IMG/VR virus record: IMGVR_UViG_3300044736_000098
Location: 1-64,000 of that record
Length of the DNA stretch: 64,000 nt
DNA from: a virus
Direction: 5' to 3' (one strand)
Position numbers and translations under genes: made by a program. Below are positions 1 through 7,062 of the stretch, in pieces. The notes under the pieces are model-generated. The model worked only from the letters and a program-made list of their open reading frames with translations. It had not been told where the DNA came from and searched no databases. The stretch's first letter is position 1, and each line of letters opens with the position of its first letter.

Positions 1-177
1 ATGGCCAAGGCGGCAGACATTGATACAAGAGCAGTTATGGTGCTGGCGCACGAGGCGCGCCGGATGCAGGATGCCGCAGAGCGCGTGGCGTTGGTCGTGA
101 AGGCGATGGCGTTACGACGAGGCGTCAGTATGCCGCCACGAGAGGTCGGCCACGAGGCGATCGACTTGGGCGAATAG
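1..177 (+). CDS. Possible small hypothetical protein (58 aa)
   Basis: An open frame starts at the first base of the window (ATG) and ends at TAG, encoding about 58 residues rich in Ala, Arg and Glu. No family is recognised. It overlaps the 3' end of the convergent kinase gene by 66 bp, so one of the two ends may be wrong. The codons are GC-rich at third positions, as in neighbouring genes. No ribosome site can be seen because the upstream sequence is outside the window. Confidence 0.35.
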   Translation: MAKAADIDTRAVMVLAHEARRMQDAAERVALVVKAMALRRGVSMPPREVGHEAIDLGE

Positions 178-1092
178 GTGGCCCCGGTCGGCGTTGTTGA
201 GCAGCGTGGCCGCGGCGGGCAGCGCGTTTCCTTCGCTCTTGTGGCCCGCCGCTCCAGCTCCGGCACCGGGGCGATCGATACGCACCATAACGCCGCCGGC
301 CGCCGTGATGGCTTCCGCTTCGTTGGGAAAGCGGCAGTCGTCGACCACCACTGGCGCGCCGGTTGGTACTTTGACCAGTGCGGCGTTGAATGCGCGAATC
401 CACAGATCCGACGCGATAAGGTCACGGCCCCACTCGCTCCCGAGCGTTTGCATCGCGTGTCGGGGCGTCTTGCCGCCGAGCAGCGCGCAGGGCACTTCTT
501 TTCGGTCCCCGTCAATCTCCGCTGCGGTACAACCGAGCGCCGCCAGCATCGCTTTGAGCGGTCCGGCGAAGCGCAGACGGGTAAAGCCGTGGCGATTGAC
601 CAGGTGTGCGGCGGCTGTGCTTTTGCCGCTGCCGGCGAGGCCGGTAAAGGCTATGAGGGTGCGAGGTGCGTCAGGAAGGGGCGAGTAGTCTGCCTGATAC
701 GCACTGCCGACGGGATACAGCGGCGGGTTTTCGAGTTTGGAAATATCCACCCCATCTGGACATACGCGCGCGGCGCTTCCCTGGAGACAACGAACGCCTG
801 TGGTTTCTCCGCAGAAGTCACAAGGCGGTAGACCCGGCACCAGTGGCGGACTTTGCGCAAACCTCGCGGCATCGATCGAGCACATGCTGCACATGCCCGG
901 CCCGCCGCAACGCGCTTTCATCCCGACCGGACGTTTCCATACGTGACCATGGCCAGTGTTGCTTGACGGCATGGCGTCCACAGTGCCGTGCGGCTTCTTA
1001 CGAAGCGGACATTCCCAGCATGGATATTGCGTCTCGTTGCAGTGTTTGATGCCGACGGCATTGCAATAGGTCGGGCGAGGTGCGTGGCTCAT
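112..1092 (-). CDS. Deoxynucleoside monophosphate kinase with Cys-rich N-terminal extension
   Basis: Predicted to phosphorylate dNMPs to dNDPs for phage DNA synthesis. A Walker A motif GLAGSGKST lies near residue 150, followed by a compact kinase domain with DDCRFPNEAE, as in phage dNMP kinases. The first 130 residues are an extra region with about ten cysteines in CxxC-like pairs (PCWEC, CSMC, CDFC), likely zinc-binding. Start: ATG at 1092, five bases after the TGA of the upstream HD gene. A start 12 bases earlier (TTG) is possible. Known family dNMP kinases usually begin close to the P-loop, so the extension is unusual. Confidence 0.8.
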   Translation of the reverse strand: MSHAPRPTYCNAVGIKHCNETQYPCWECPLRKKPHGTVDAMPSSNTGHGHVWKRPVGMKARCGGPGMCSMCSIDAARFAQSPPLVPGLPPCDFCGETTGVRCLQGSAARVCPDGVDISKLENPPLYPVGSAYQADYSPLPDAPRTLIAFTGLAGSGKSTAAAHLVNRHGFTRLRFAGPLKAMLAALGCTAAEIDGDRKEVPCALLGGKTPRHAMQTLGSEWGRDLIASDLWIRAFNAALVKVPTGAPVVVDDCRFPNEAEAITAAGGVMVRIDRPGAGAGAAGHKSEGNALPAAATLLNNADRGHLFAQVDRLVADLSWRHTDASS

Positions 1093-1094
1093 TT

Positions 1095-1667
1095 TCAGCA
1101 CCAATGCCCGCCGTAGCGACGGAACGCCGCCAGGAATTCAAACTCTGCCTTTTCGGGCGTCCAAAACTGGATAGTGACACCGAGGGCCGGCTCGCGCTCG
1201 CGCCACGGCACGGGCGGCGGTGCCATGATTTGCATCTGTTCGTCGGCGATAATACGCTCGTCGAGGCGCTTCACTTCCGCCGGCATAGGCCATTTGAGGC
1301 AGAAGCGGCGCGCGATGACGCGTTCCAGTTCCGTTTCGATTTCCAGGTACTGTTTAAGGTGCCGTTTGATCGGCCGAATCACATCAGACGCATAGGCCTC
1401 TGACCCGTCATGCATCAACGCGTCTAATCGGAAGTCGTCCGGCGCGGCGTGCGCAACGTGAACGCTGTGTTCGGCAACCGAATAGAAACGCTTGCAGTGA
1501 CCACCGTAGCGACACAGTTGGCTCAAGGCGTGGGCAATGTCCTCGATGTGGATTTCTTCGGCGTGCGGGTCGAGGGGCCAGAACTGGCGACCGGATGCGG
1601 TTTGCATCCAGTCGCCTTTGCGTGTGGCAGACGGCCGCGGAAAGTGTCCTGTTTCTGTGAAACTCAC
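1095..1667 (-). CDS. HD-domain phosphohydrolase (YfbR-like, 5'-deoxynucleotidase type)
   Basis: Likely hydrolyses nucleotides in phage nucleotide-pool control. The sequence shows the phage HD-protein signature: MQTASGRQFWPLDP at the N-terminus, IEDIAHALS, CRYGGH, AEHSVHVA, and the metal-binding ALMHDGSEAY. Start GTG at 1667, two bases after the stop of the upstream membrane gene. It is followed directly by the dNMP kinase, so the two probably act together. Substrate is inferred from family, not seen. Confidence 0.8.
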   Translation of the reverse strand: MSFTETGHFPRPSATRKGDWMQTASGRQFWPLDPHAEEIHIEDIAHALSQLCRYGGHCKRFYSVAEHSVHVAHAAPDDFRLDALMHDGSEAYASDVIRPIKRHLKQYLEIETELERVIARRFCLKWPMPAEVKRLDERIIADEQMQIMAPPPVPWREREPALGVTIQFWTPEKAEFEFLAAFRRYGGHWC

Positions 1668-1668
1668 G

Positions 1669-1932
1669 TTATGCGGCCCGCGTTCGGTATTTCAAAAGCA
1701 GACCAACCCACAGCGCATTAGCCGCAACGATCACGATGCCGCCGCAAAAACTCCACCACTGGTCAAGCGATGGATAATAGTAGAGGTTCCAAAAACCCCA
1801 CATGCAAAACACCGTAGTTGAAAAGATGCTGACGCCTTTCACAGCCCTGTCGCGCAACACAGCGCGGCAGTGATTTAAAATCAGCAGTCCGCCAATTGCC
1901 TCAAACAGGCCGTTGAATAAATCCGCGCTCAT
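1669..1932 (-). CDS. Small phage membrane protein, PQ-loop/SWEET-like
   Basis: 87 residues with three hydrophobic stretches and the pattern GVSIFSTTVFCMWGFWNLYYYP followed by LDQWWSF, which resembles half-SWEET (PQ-loop) transporter repeats. The protein is widespread as an unnamed phage membrane protein, by recollection of its signature. A GGAGAA ribosome site lies before the ATG. It has its own promoter at 1957-1984. Transport function is inferred. Confidence 0.6.
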   Translation of the reverse strand: MSADLFNGLFEAIGGLLILNHCRAVLRDRAVKGVSIFSTTVFCMWGFWNLYYYPSLDQWWSFCGGIVIVAANALWVGLLLKYRTRAA

Positions 1933-1956
1933 AGGACTTTCTCCAAGAGAGCCGTC

Positions 1957-1984
1957 AACTTACCGCTAATTTGCAAAAAGTCAA
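1957..1984 (-). promoter_or_regulatory. Dispersed-family promoter, leader type
   Basis: Read on the minus strand: -35 TTGACT (1984-1979), 16-nt spacer containing TTTTGCAAATTAG, -10 TAAGTT (1962-1957). It drives the membrane protein at 1932 through a 24-nt leader that carries a ribosome site. Confidence 0.7.
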
Positions 1985-1994
1985 CAGAAATGTC

Positions 1995-2210
1995 TCAGAA
2001 GCCGCAAAGGGGACAGGCGTTATACTCTTTTCGCGATTCTGGTATAACGGGATCACGCGGCCCGGCTGCGGCGTGGCGCTCCGCTATCGTGACATGATTG
2101 CGCGCCCACTCGCGGTCGCTCTGTGGCCACGTTTCGAGGTATCCGGGCAGCGAGGCATAGCCCGCTTCGACTGCGGCACGGTGTGCGTTCTGTTCGTCTA
2201 CCAGGCTCAT
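1995..2210 (-). CDS. Hypothetical protein (71 aa) with C-terminal CxxC
   Basis: The start is set by GGAGACGAA directly before ATG at 2210. This gives a 71-residue protein instead of a longer frame. It begins MSLVDEQNAHRAAVEAGYAS and ends NACPLCGF, a possible half zinc site. It is translationally coupled to the small membrane gene upstream (ATGA overlap). Function unknown. It is the last gene of the lysis/phosphoesterase operon. Confidence 0.6.
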   Translation of the reverse strand: MSLVDEQNAHRAAVEAGYASLPGYLETWPQSDREWARNHVTIAERHAAAGPRDPVIPESRKEYNACPLCGF

Positions 2211-2305
2211 TTCGTCTCCAGTTCGCAGTACAGCCACGCGATCGAAAGCGGTATGAGGGCCGCCACGATGCAAATAAGCGTGAAAGCTTCCGCGGCGGGG
2301 GTCAC
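2207..2305 (-). CDS. Small single-span membrane protein (32 aa)
   Basis: A 32-residue frame starting GTG with GAGGCAA upstream. It consists of a short N-terminus, one hydrophobic segment (FTLICIVAALIPLSIAWLY) and a charged end. GTG overlaps the stop of the previous small ORF (GTGA), and its own TGA overlaps the next ATG. The exact couplings on both sides support it being real. Role unknown. Confidence 0.5.
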   Translation of the reverse strand: MTPAAEAFTLICIVAALIPLSIAWLYCELETK

Positions 2306-2409
2306 AGGTTGCCTCGAAATAGATTTGCCAAGCTACTCGGTCCCCATATCGGTTCGCGTATCTCGACGATGACGCGCAGAACTGTTGCAAACGCCAGGGC
2401 GGCCATCAT
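2302..2409 (-). CDS. Small hypothetical protein (35 aa)
   Basis: The ATG at 2409 overlaps the TGA of the metallophosphoesterase (ATGA). The product is 35 residues with a hydrophobic N-terminal half (MMAALAFATVLRVIV). Its stop overlaps the GTG of the next small ORF. Support comes from the overlaps rather than homology. Confidence 0.45.
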   Translation of the reverse strand: MMAALAFATVLRVIVEIREPIWGPSSLANLFRGNL

Positions 2410-3695
2410 GCCGCCCCATACAGCGTCGGCAGAATCATCTCGTGGCTGCCCGAGTAAATCGTGCCCTCGTCGACGGTGCCCAACTTGATCGGCAGATAGC
2501 GCAACAGCCCGTGGCGCTCGTGGATAACGACCATGTTTTGCTGCGCCGGCTCTGGATCCGCGCGGATGGACTTGGCGAACTCGCCGAAGCCCACGCCGCT
2601 GCCGTTACCAAAGCCGAAAGGTGTCATTCCCGTGGTGTGAAAATGACCAGAGAATACCCACCGCACCGGCCGGCGCTGGCGATATTCTGTGTCGACGATT
2701 TTGCGGTGACCCTTGATGATCGTTGCCATCGGGCCAATGAAGCCGGTCCCGCCACCCGAACCCATACGATCGCCATGCGTGAGTAGCGCCGGCCAGCCCG
2801 CGACGTCGAAATAGGCGTCAAAGCCGCGCGGCTGGAAATGGCGAATGGTCGGGACGTGTCGCAGCGCAGCTTCAACGAAGTCCGCCACAAGCGTGTCATA
2901 CGACTGCAGGGTGACCAGCTTGGTCCGCGGCTTGCCCGGCGTGCTGCGGCCGTGGTTACCGACGACCGAGATGCAATGGATTTCCACGCTCTTGCGGAAC
3001 CGCTCTTTCAGGGCGAGGTGCAGCCGCAACACACCGGCCGAAATGTATTCCGCGGCGAACTTGACTTGCTCGAACGCGGTCCCGCCGTCCGTCTCAGCGT
3101 GCTCCGGGTGCAATCCGGCGCCGGATATCAAATCGCCACCCAATAGGATGTTGACGCGCTCCGGAGCGCCGTCGGACGCCGGCCACGCGGAAGTCATAAG
3201 GATGCACGCCGTCTCGAATAACCGCCCTATGCGCTTCCGTGCCGTGGGCACATCGTAACTATTGACGCCCGCGACTTCCTCACGGTTGACCGTCTCGCCG
3301 ACGTGCAGATCAGACAGGTGCAACACGACGGCTTGCCGCCCTTTGCCTTTCCCGTCGCCGTTGCGCAGGAATTTCGGTTGCAGCCGCGCGGGTTCTTTCG
3401 GAAGGCCCAAGACGTGTTCGCGGTGATTTTCCGCGTCGGCAGTACGGCGCTCGGCATCCCTTAAAAGGAGGCGTAAGCGCGCGTTTTCGTCTTGAGCGGC
3501 GCGGAGGCGGATAGGGTCGGAATTGTCCGTCACTTTTGGTGAAGTGGCGCGGCGGTCGCCTTCACGGATGCGATTAAGAAAGGCCCCGCGAGAAAGATTG
3601 AGGGACTTTGCGGCGCGTACTTGATTACCATTGTTCGCGGCCAGGGTTGCTATCGCTTCGCTAATCTGCGCATCAGACAGGGCGGGGGTGGCCAT
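2406..3695 (-). CDS. Metallophosphoesterase with N-terminal helix-turn-helix
   Basis: The calcineurin-like phosphoesterase motifs occur in order: DLHVGE, GGDLISG, VVGNHGR, LTHGDRMG and FSGHFHT. These supply the two-metal site. Residues 1-55 form a Fis/Rok-type helix-turn-helix (AAKSLNLSRGAFLNRI), followed by a charged coiled-coil to about residue 95. The length is 429 residues. The HTH suggests DNA recognition, so it may act as a DNA or nucleotide phosphodiesterase, but the substrate is unknown. Start ATG overlaps the upstream stop by one base (TAATG). Confidence 0.8.
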   Translation of the reverse strand: MATPALSDAQISEAIATLAANNGNQVRAAKSLNLSRGAFLNRIREGDRRATSPKVTDNSDPIRLRAAQDENARLRLLLRDAERRTADAENHREHVLGLPKEPARLQPKFLRNGDGKGKGRQAVVLHLSDLHVGETVNREEVAGVNSYDVPTARKRIGRLFETACILMTSAWPASDGAPERVNILLGGDLISGAGLHPEHAETDGGTAFEQVKFAAEYISAGVLRLHLALKERFRKSVEIHCISVVGNHGRSTPGKPRTKLVTLQSYDTLVADFVEAALRHVPTIRHFQPRGFDAYFDVAGWPALLTHGDRMGSGGGTGFIGPMATIIKGHRKIVDTEYRQRRPVRWVFSGHFHTTGMTPFGFGNGSGVGFGEFAKSIRADPEPAQQNMVVIHERHGLLRYLPIKLGTVDEGTIYSGSHEMILPTLYGAA

Positions 3696-4039
3696 TAGGT
3701 AGCCCCGCCCTTGGATTCGAGCACCCTATCCAAGCGATCGGTCACACCGCGAATGTCACGTTTGATTTCCTCTACCAAGTCGCGAAATCGATCCTCGGCG
3801 TGGCGCAATTCTGGATCGGAAACGAATAGCGTTGCGGCAGCCACTTTATAATCGGACAGTTCTTTTTGCAGCGTCTCGACTTTCAATCCTAACGCGGTCG
3901 CAAGGATGGAAGCGGCCTGTGCAGATGTTTCCGTATTCGCGATGCGCTTGGAAAACGCCATCAAAAATCCGCCGACGAGTCCAAGTGCCATGATGACGGC
4001 ACAAATGGCTCCAATCGCCGCAGTTGAAATTTCAATCAC
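3695..4039 (-). CDS. Membrane-anchored coiled-coil protein (114 aa)
   Basis: The GTG at 4039 has GGAG eight bases upstream and overlaps the stop of the 31-aa ORF. The product has one N-terminal transmembrane helix (IGAICAVIMALGLVGGFLMAF) and then a charged helical region ending in LDRVLESKG. It sits directly after the lysis genes, so a role in lysis or exclusion is possible but unproven. Confidence 0.6.
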   Translation of the reverse strand: MIEISTAAIGAICAVIMALGLVGGFLMAFSKRIANTETSAQAASILATALGLKVETLQKELSDYKVAAATLFVSDPELRHAEDRFRDLVEEIKRDIRGVTDRLDRVLESKGGAT

Positions 4040-4131
4040 TTGGCGACTCCAGGCGGGGCGCCGACCGCAATACCAACCACGATCAGTGCAAGCCCGAACG
4101 CAATAGTAATATTGGCCAAGGCGCGTTTCAT
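4036..4131 (-). CDS. Small single-span membrane protein (31 aa)
   Basis: Begins MKRALANITIAFGLALIVVG, a short positively charged start plus one membrane span, and ends APPGVAK. The ATG overlaps the TGA of the DUF2158-like gene, and its TGA overlaps the next GTG. It is too short for routine gene calling but both junctions are exact. Confidence 0.55.
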   Translation of the reverse strand: MKRALANITIAFGLALIVVGIAVGAPPGVAK

Positions 4132-4322
4132 CCGACAGCGACTCCGCTCGGTCGCAACGTGGCGATATCAAACGTCGCTTCGGATACGGCGTCGCCGTTT
4201 TTCCAAGCTGCGATAAGCTCGGATCGCTCCGGGTCCAGGTCCACGACGAGCATTTCAGTGCCGCCACTTTTCAACCGAACACGCGCGCCGAGGGGGTAGG
4301 CAAACCCTCGCTGCATAGTCAT
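4128..4322 (-). CDS. DUF2158 (YodC-like) small protein
   Basis: 64 residues. The core GARVRLKSGGTEMLVVD...LIAAWKNG matches the DUF2158 pattern (V-x-LKSGGP-MTV followed by a C/A-x-W). Start ATG overlaps the stop of the lipoprotein gene (ATGA). Small beta-barrel proteins of this family have no firm function. Confidence 0.65.
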   Translation of the reverse strand: MTMQRGFAYPLGARVRLKSGGTEMLVVDLDPERSELIAAWKNGDAVSEATFDIATLRPSGVAVG

Positions 4323-4591
4323 TTCCAGCATCCCAAAGTGCGGCCGGTTTCGTTGTGGACACGGACCTGTTCGATGGTGGGCGGTGTGTCGCGCTTAGCT
4401 GAATAGTCAATCGCGCGCCACGCGGCGCACACGGCCCTACGATCTGTCGCGGTTGTGGGCATCCCGTTTGTTTGGCATCCAGCGAGTAGGCTTGCGACGG
4501 ACAGTGCGAACAGCGTTGTCGTGAGCCTGGTTGCCGCGTTCGATGGCCGCTGTGTTTGCGGCGTCCCACTGCGCTCTGACACGTTTTTCAC
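4319..4591 (-). CDS. Putative o-spanin lipoprotein (Rz1-like)
   Basis: A lipobox LLAGC ends a hydrophobic signal (LFALSVASLLAGC). The mature part is about 50 residues, as expected of an outer-membrane spanin subunit. It overlaps the preceding membrane gene in a different frame by about 155 bp, the usual Rz/Rz1 arrangement. The start GTG at 4591 has a weak ribosome site. Predicted role: fuse or disrupt the outer membrane with the i-spanin at the end of infection. Confidence 0.6.
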   Translation of the reverse strand: MKNVSERSGTPQTQRPSNAATRLTTTLFALSVASLLAGCQTNGMPTTATDRRAVCAAWRAIDYSAKRDTPPTIEQVRVHNETGRTLGCWK

Positions 4592-4784
4592 CGAGGGTAA
4601 CTCCTATTGCGACGGCGACTGAAAACGTCGCGATGATGGCGCCAATGGCGACGAACCAAAGCTTGCTCTTGATGGTCGGTGCGTAGACGGCGCCAGCCGC
4701 GCAGCCTAGAAGCAGAAGACCGGCGAGGCCGAAGTGCCATACGAGGGGCCAAAGCCCGACAGATGCGATTTGGAGCCACTGCAT
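4437..4784 (-). CDS. Putative i-spanin / lysis membrane protein (Rz-like)
   Basis: 115 residues with two N-terminal hydrophobic segments (GLAGLLLLGCAAGAVY and LWFVAIGAIIATFSVAVAI). They are followed by a soluble helical tail with many Arg, Gln and Asn. It overlaps the lipoprotein gene. Rz proteins usually have one span, so the pair assignment rests mainly on context. ATG overlaps the stop of the 42-aa ORF (TGATG). Confidence 0.5.
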   Translation of the reverse strand: MQWLQIASVGLWPLVWHFGLAGLLLLGCAAGAVYAPTIKSKLWFVAIGAIIATFSVAVAIGVTLGEKRVRAQWDAANTAAIERGNQAHDNAVRTVRRKPTRWMPNKRDAHNRDRS

Positions 4785-4912
4785 CAGCCGCCGTTCCCTT
4801 CAAATAAGCAGAGCAGTCCGAGCAGCGCGAAGATGCCCGCGAGGATGTAAAGCGGCGTGAAGTTGACTGCACTGGTAAATGTCAGAGCGGCTACTTGCAC
4901 TTTTTCCACCAT
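4784..4912 (-). CDS. Small membrane protein in lysis cassette (42 aa)
   Basis: Starts ATG at 4912 inside the last 22 bases of the endolysin gene and ends TGATG at the next start. One span (LYILAGIFALLGLLCLF) follows a 19-residue polar segment. Possible second holin or pinholin. The evidence is position and topology only. Confidence 0.5.
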   Translation of the reverse strand: MVEKVQVAALTFTSAVNFTPLYILAGIFALLGLLCLFEGNGG

Positions 4913-5496
4913 GGGCAGGACTTAGAAGCTGCTACGGTGGCTACGGCGGCCCGTCGTGCGGGATGGCTCACGGTCGCACTCGGCGCGCTCAAACCCTCCA
5001 AGCACAGATCACGCTCGCTCTTGCGGCCGTCACCAATGCCACTACGGCGCGCGACGAGACCCTTGCGGACCTGGCCATCGGATCGGACGTACCAGCCTTG
5101 AAACGCGTTACAGCCGCCGCGGATATCGCCGGCATTCATCAGGCGGACCATGCTCGACTTGCACACGGCGGCGGGGCCGGCGTTGTACGCAGCGTCAAGC
5201 AGCGCAGCCATGGACTTGTCCGGCAGCGGAACCTTGACGCACTTCTGCAAAGGCGCGAGATACTTCGGCAGGCTTTGCGCAAGCATATCGTCGCACTGCG
5301 CATCGGTAAACCGCGTGCCGACCTTGACCTTGCCGAATTCGTCCGTTTGACCATGGCAGTACGTGATCGGATGGCCCGTTCCGATGGCGTCGCGCTTGGC
5401 CACGTGGTCGGTGCCTTCCCAATTCGGTAGGAAGGCGACGCAGCACGCGATGGCACCAGCTCCGCCGACTGTGGCTGTGGTTTTTGCCTTGCTCAT
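4891..5496 (-). CDS. Endolysin, GH24 lysozyme (R/SAR type)
   Basis: Muramidase that cuts cell-wall peptidoglycan. The catalytic triad region reads WEGTDHVAKRDAIGTGHPITYC, with Glu and then Asp and Thr at family spacing. Later motifs are LLDAAYNAGPAAVC and GLVARR...ERDLC. The N-terminus TVGGAGAIACCVAF is weakly hydrophobic and may act as a signal-arrest-release anchor. There is an insertion between GLVARR and SERDLC compared with usual lysozymes. The last 25 residues are Cys/Lys-rich. The 201-aa length is slightly long. Confidence 0.9.
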   Translation of the reverse strand: MSKAKTTATVGGAGAIACCVAFLPNWEGTDHVAKRDAIGTGHPITYCHGQTDEFGKVKVGTRFTDAQCDDMLAQSLPKYLAPLQKCVKVPLPDKSMAALLDAAYNAGPAAVCKSSMVRLMNAGDIRGGCNAFQGWYVRSDGQVRKGLVARRSGIGDGRKSERDLCLEGLSAPSATVSHPARRAAVATVAASKSCPWWKKCK

Positions 5497-5738
5497 GCCG
5501 TCGCGTCCTGCGCTTCGGTACTCGGCTCGGTCGGCACGGCGGGCGCTTGCTTGGTCAAACGCATTGCGCCTACGATCGCGTAACCGGCCATATTAAGGCC
5601 CATGAAAAGCACGGGATTCAGCACTTCTCCGAACGCCGCCAACCCAACCAAACCGCCGTTCAAAACAAAGAAAAACAGCCCGACGCGAATGCTCCACAGC
5701 CGGTGAAATTCCTTACCTGCGTTGTCAATTAGGCGCAT
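5493..5738 (-). CDS. Holin-like two-span membrane protein
   Basis: 81 residues, beginning MRLIDNAGKEFHRLWSIRVG, with two spans (LFFFVLNGGLVGLAAF and PVLFMGLNMAGYAIVGAM) and a polar tail. The pattern matches a common phage holin family located before endolysins. Its stop overlaps the endolysin start by four bases. The -10 box of its promoter ends six bases before the ATG, so a leaderless mRNA is predicted. Confidence 0.8.
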   Translation of the reverse strand: MRLIDNAGKEFHRLWSIRVGLFFFVLNGGLVGLAAFGEVLNPVLFMGLNMAGYAIVGAMRLTKQAPAVPTEPSTEAQDATA

Positions 5739-5744
5739 TCTGGC

Positions 5745-5772
5745 AATATACGCCTAATTTGCAAAAAGTCAA
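5745..5772 (-). promoter_or_regulatory. Dispersed-family promoter, leaderless type (lysis genes)
   Basis: -35 TTGACT (5772-5767), 16-nt spacer with TTTTGCAAATTAGG, -10 TATATT (5750-5745). The holin ATG follows after only six bases, so transcription would start at or next to the A of ATG. The -10 is the best match to consensus in the family. Confidence 0.75.
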
Positions 5773-5819
5773 CAAATATCGCAGTGGACGCGCGGGGGTT
5801 GCGGTGGTAAAAGAGGCAA

Positions 5820-6002
5820 ATGCGCTATGACCAATCAGAATGGCATTTTTACAAAAACCCGTGGTGGCGCGAGGTGACGCTTATTGACGGCACCAAAAAA
5901 CGCGGCGAAGAGTTGATGCGCCGGATTATAAACGGCGGGGCGCAATACCGACTTCGCAGTGCGTCGGAAGAAACCGAATACGACTATCTAATGGCATGGT
6001 GA
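5820..6002 (+). CDS. Hypothetical moron protein (60 aa)
   Basis: ATG preceded by AAAGAGGCAA. The product is a polar 60-residue protein rich in Trp, Tyr and Arg (WHFYKNPWWREVTLIDG). It lies on the plus strand inside the minus-strand late region, together with the next gene, as lysogenic-conversion genes often do. No family recognised. Confidence 0.55.
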   Translation: MRYDQSEWHFYKNPWWREVTLIDGTKKRGEELMRRIINGGAQYRLRSASEETEYDYLMAW

Positions 6003-6026
6003 ATACAACAACCGGAGACCATTCCA

Positions 6027-6308
6027 ATGCTTCGCACTGCATTCGTTGTTGCGTTTCTGTCGGTTATCCTCCCGACCATCGCGCCGGCCGAAGACCTTCT
6101 TCCGAACACAATTGACTGCGCCGCTTTCACCAAGCGTGCGGATGGCACTTGGTATGTTCCTTCCCGCACCACTTTCGACGCTGGCGAGACCAAAGCCATG
6201 ACGATTGACCATTCCAACGTGGCACCTGGTGCCGTTACGGTCGGTAGTAGAAACGGTAAATCGGCGGACCTATACGCTCTTATCGAGGCGAAGTGCGGAA
6301 AGAAGTAA
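6027..6308 (+). CDS. Secreted hypothetical protein (93 aa), moron
   Basis: A ribosome site CCGGAGACC precedes the ATG. Residues 1-21 are a signal peptide (FVVAFLSVILPTIAPAEDL). The mature domain has two cysteines, one near the N-terminus (TIDCAAF) and one at the end (EAKCGKK), which could form a disulfide. Expected location: periplasm or outside the cell. Convergent with the tail gene at 6311. Function unknown; lysogenic conversion is plausible. Confidence 0.65.
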   Translation: MLRTAFVVAFLSVILPTIAPAEDLLPNTIDCAAFTKRADGTWYVPSRTTFDAGETKAMTIDHSNVAPGAVTVGSRNGKSADLYALIEAKCGKK

Positions 6309-6310
6309 CC

Positions 6311-7042
6311 TTATGTCACTATCCCGCGGAGCGCGAGCGCGGCCGTGATTTCCGTAATCGCGACCGGCAAATCGGTATCGTCAACCGTCATATTCCACAT
6401 CAACGCAGCGGCAATTTTGACGGGTCCAGTAAAGGAAGCCGAGTCGCCGCGAGCCGAGCCGATCGCAATCGACCGACTGAGGTCAAGCGCGCGCGTCTTG
6501 CCGGTGTTGGTCTTGAGATTGGACGACACCAGCGCCCCGCTCTTGTACTGACTTAGCGCAGAAATGTAATTCAAGGCACCTTGCGTCCGCATCACCAATA
6601 AACGGAAGTCCGAGGCCGGGGTGGCAATGCTGACTGGCGTCGTCTGCTGCACGGTATTGTCGGTCGCATGGGTGTTGACCAAAATCCCGCCGGACGTATA
6701 TATCCCCGCATTCGTGGCGCCGTTCGTGCCATCATAGTTACCGATGAAAAAATCCGGATTGGCGCAATCTGCGCAGACGATCCACGTCGAATTGAGCGCC
6801 TCGAAATTGCAAGTGTCGAACCAATTGTTATAGGCGAGGTTCGCGTAGTTCGACGCAAACGTCGGCGCGCCGACGACAAGCAGCGGCCTTCCCGGATTGG
6901 CGCCATTAAGCCTGCTGGCGTTGAGGTTGCCGCCGAAAATATACTCTCCGATCATGGTATCGCGATGTACGCTTGTAAGTTTTTGACAGTGACCTATGGC
7001 GTTCACGCCGGCATCTCCGACGAACCCGATATTGAGTGACAT
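6311..7042 (-). CDS. Putative virion/tail appendage protein (lectin-like)
   Basis: 243 residues, many Gly, Asn, Thr and Ser, beta-rich pattern (FIGNYDGTNGATNAGIYTSGG; FRLLVMRTQGALNYI). This resembles concanavalin-like phage surface proteins. It is the last gene of the tail-fibre block and follows the esterase gene. No catalytic motif seen. Confidence 0.5.
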   Translation of the reverse strand: MSLNIGFVGDAGVNAIGHCQKLTSVHRDTMIGEYIFGGNLNASRLNGANPGRPLLVVGAPTFASNYANLAYNNWFDTCNFEALNSTWIVCADCANPDFFIGNYDGTNGATNAGIYTSGGILVNTHATDNTVQQTTPVSIATPASDFRLLVMRTQGALNYISALSQYKSGALVSSNLKTNTGKTRALDLSRSIAIGSARGDSASFTGPVKIAAALMWNMTVDDTDLPVAITEITAALALRGIVT

Positions 7043-7062
7043 TGGACGCTAGGCCTCGATTT

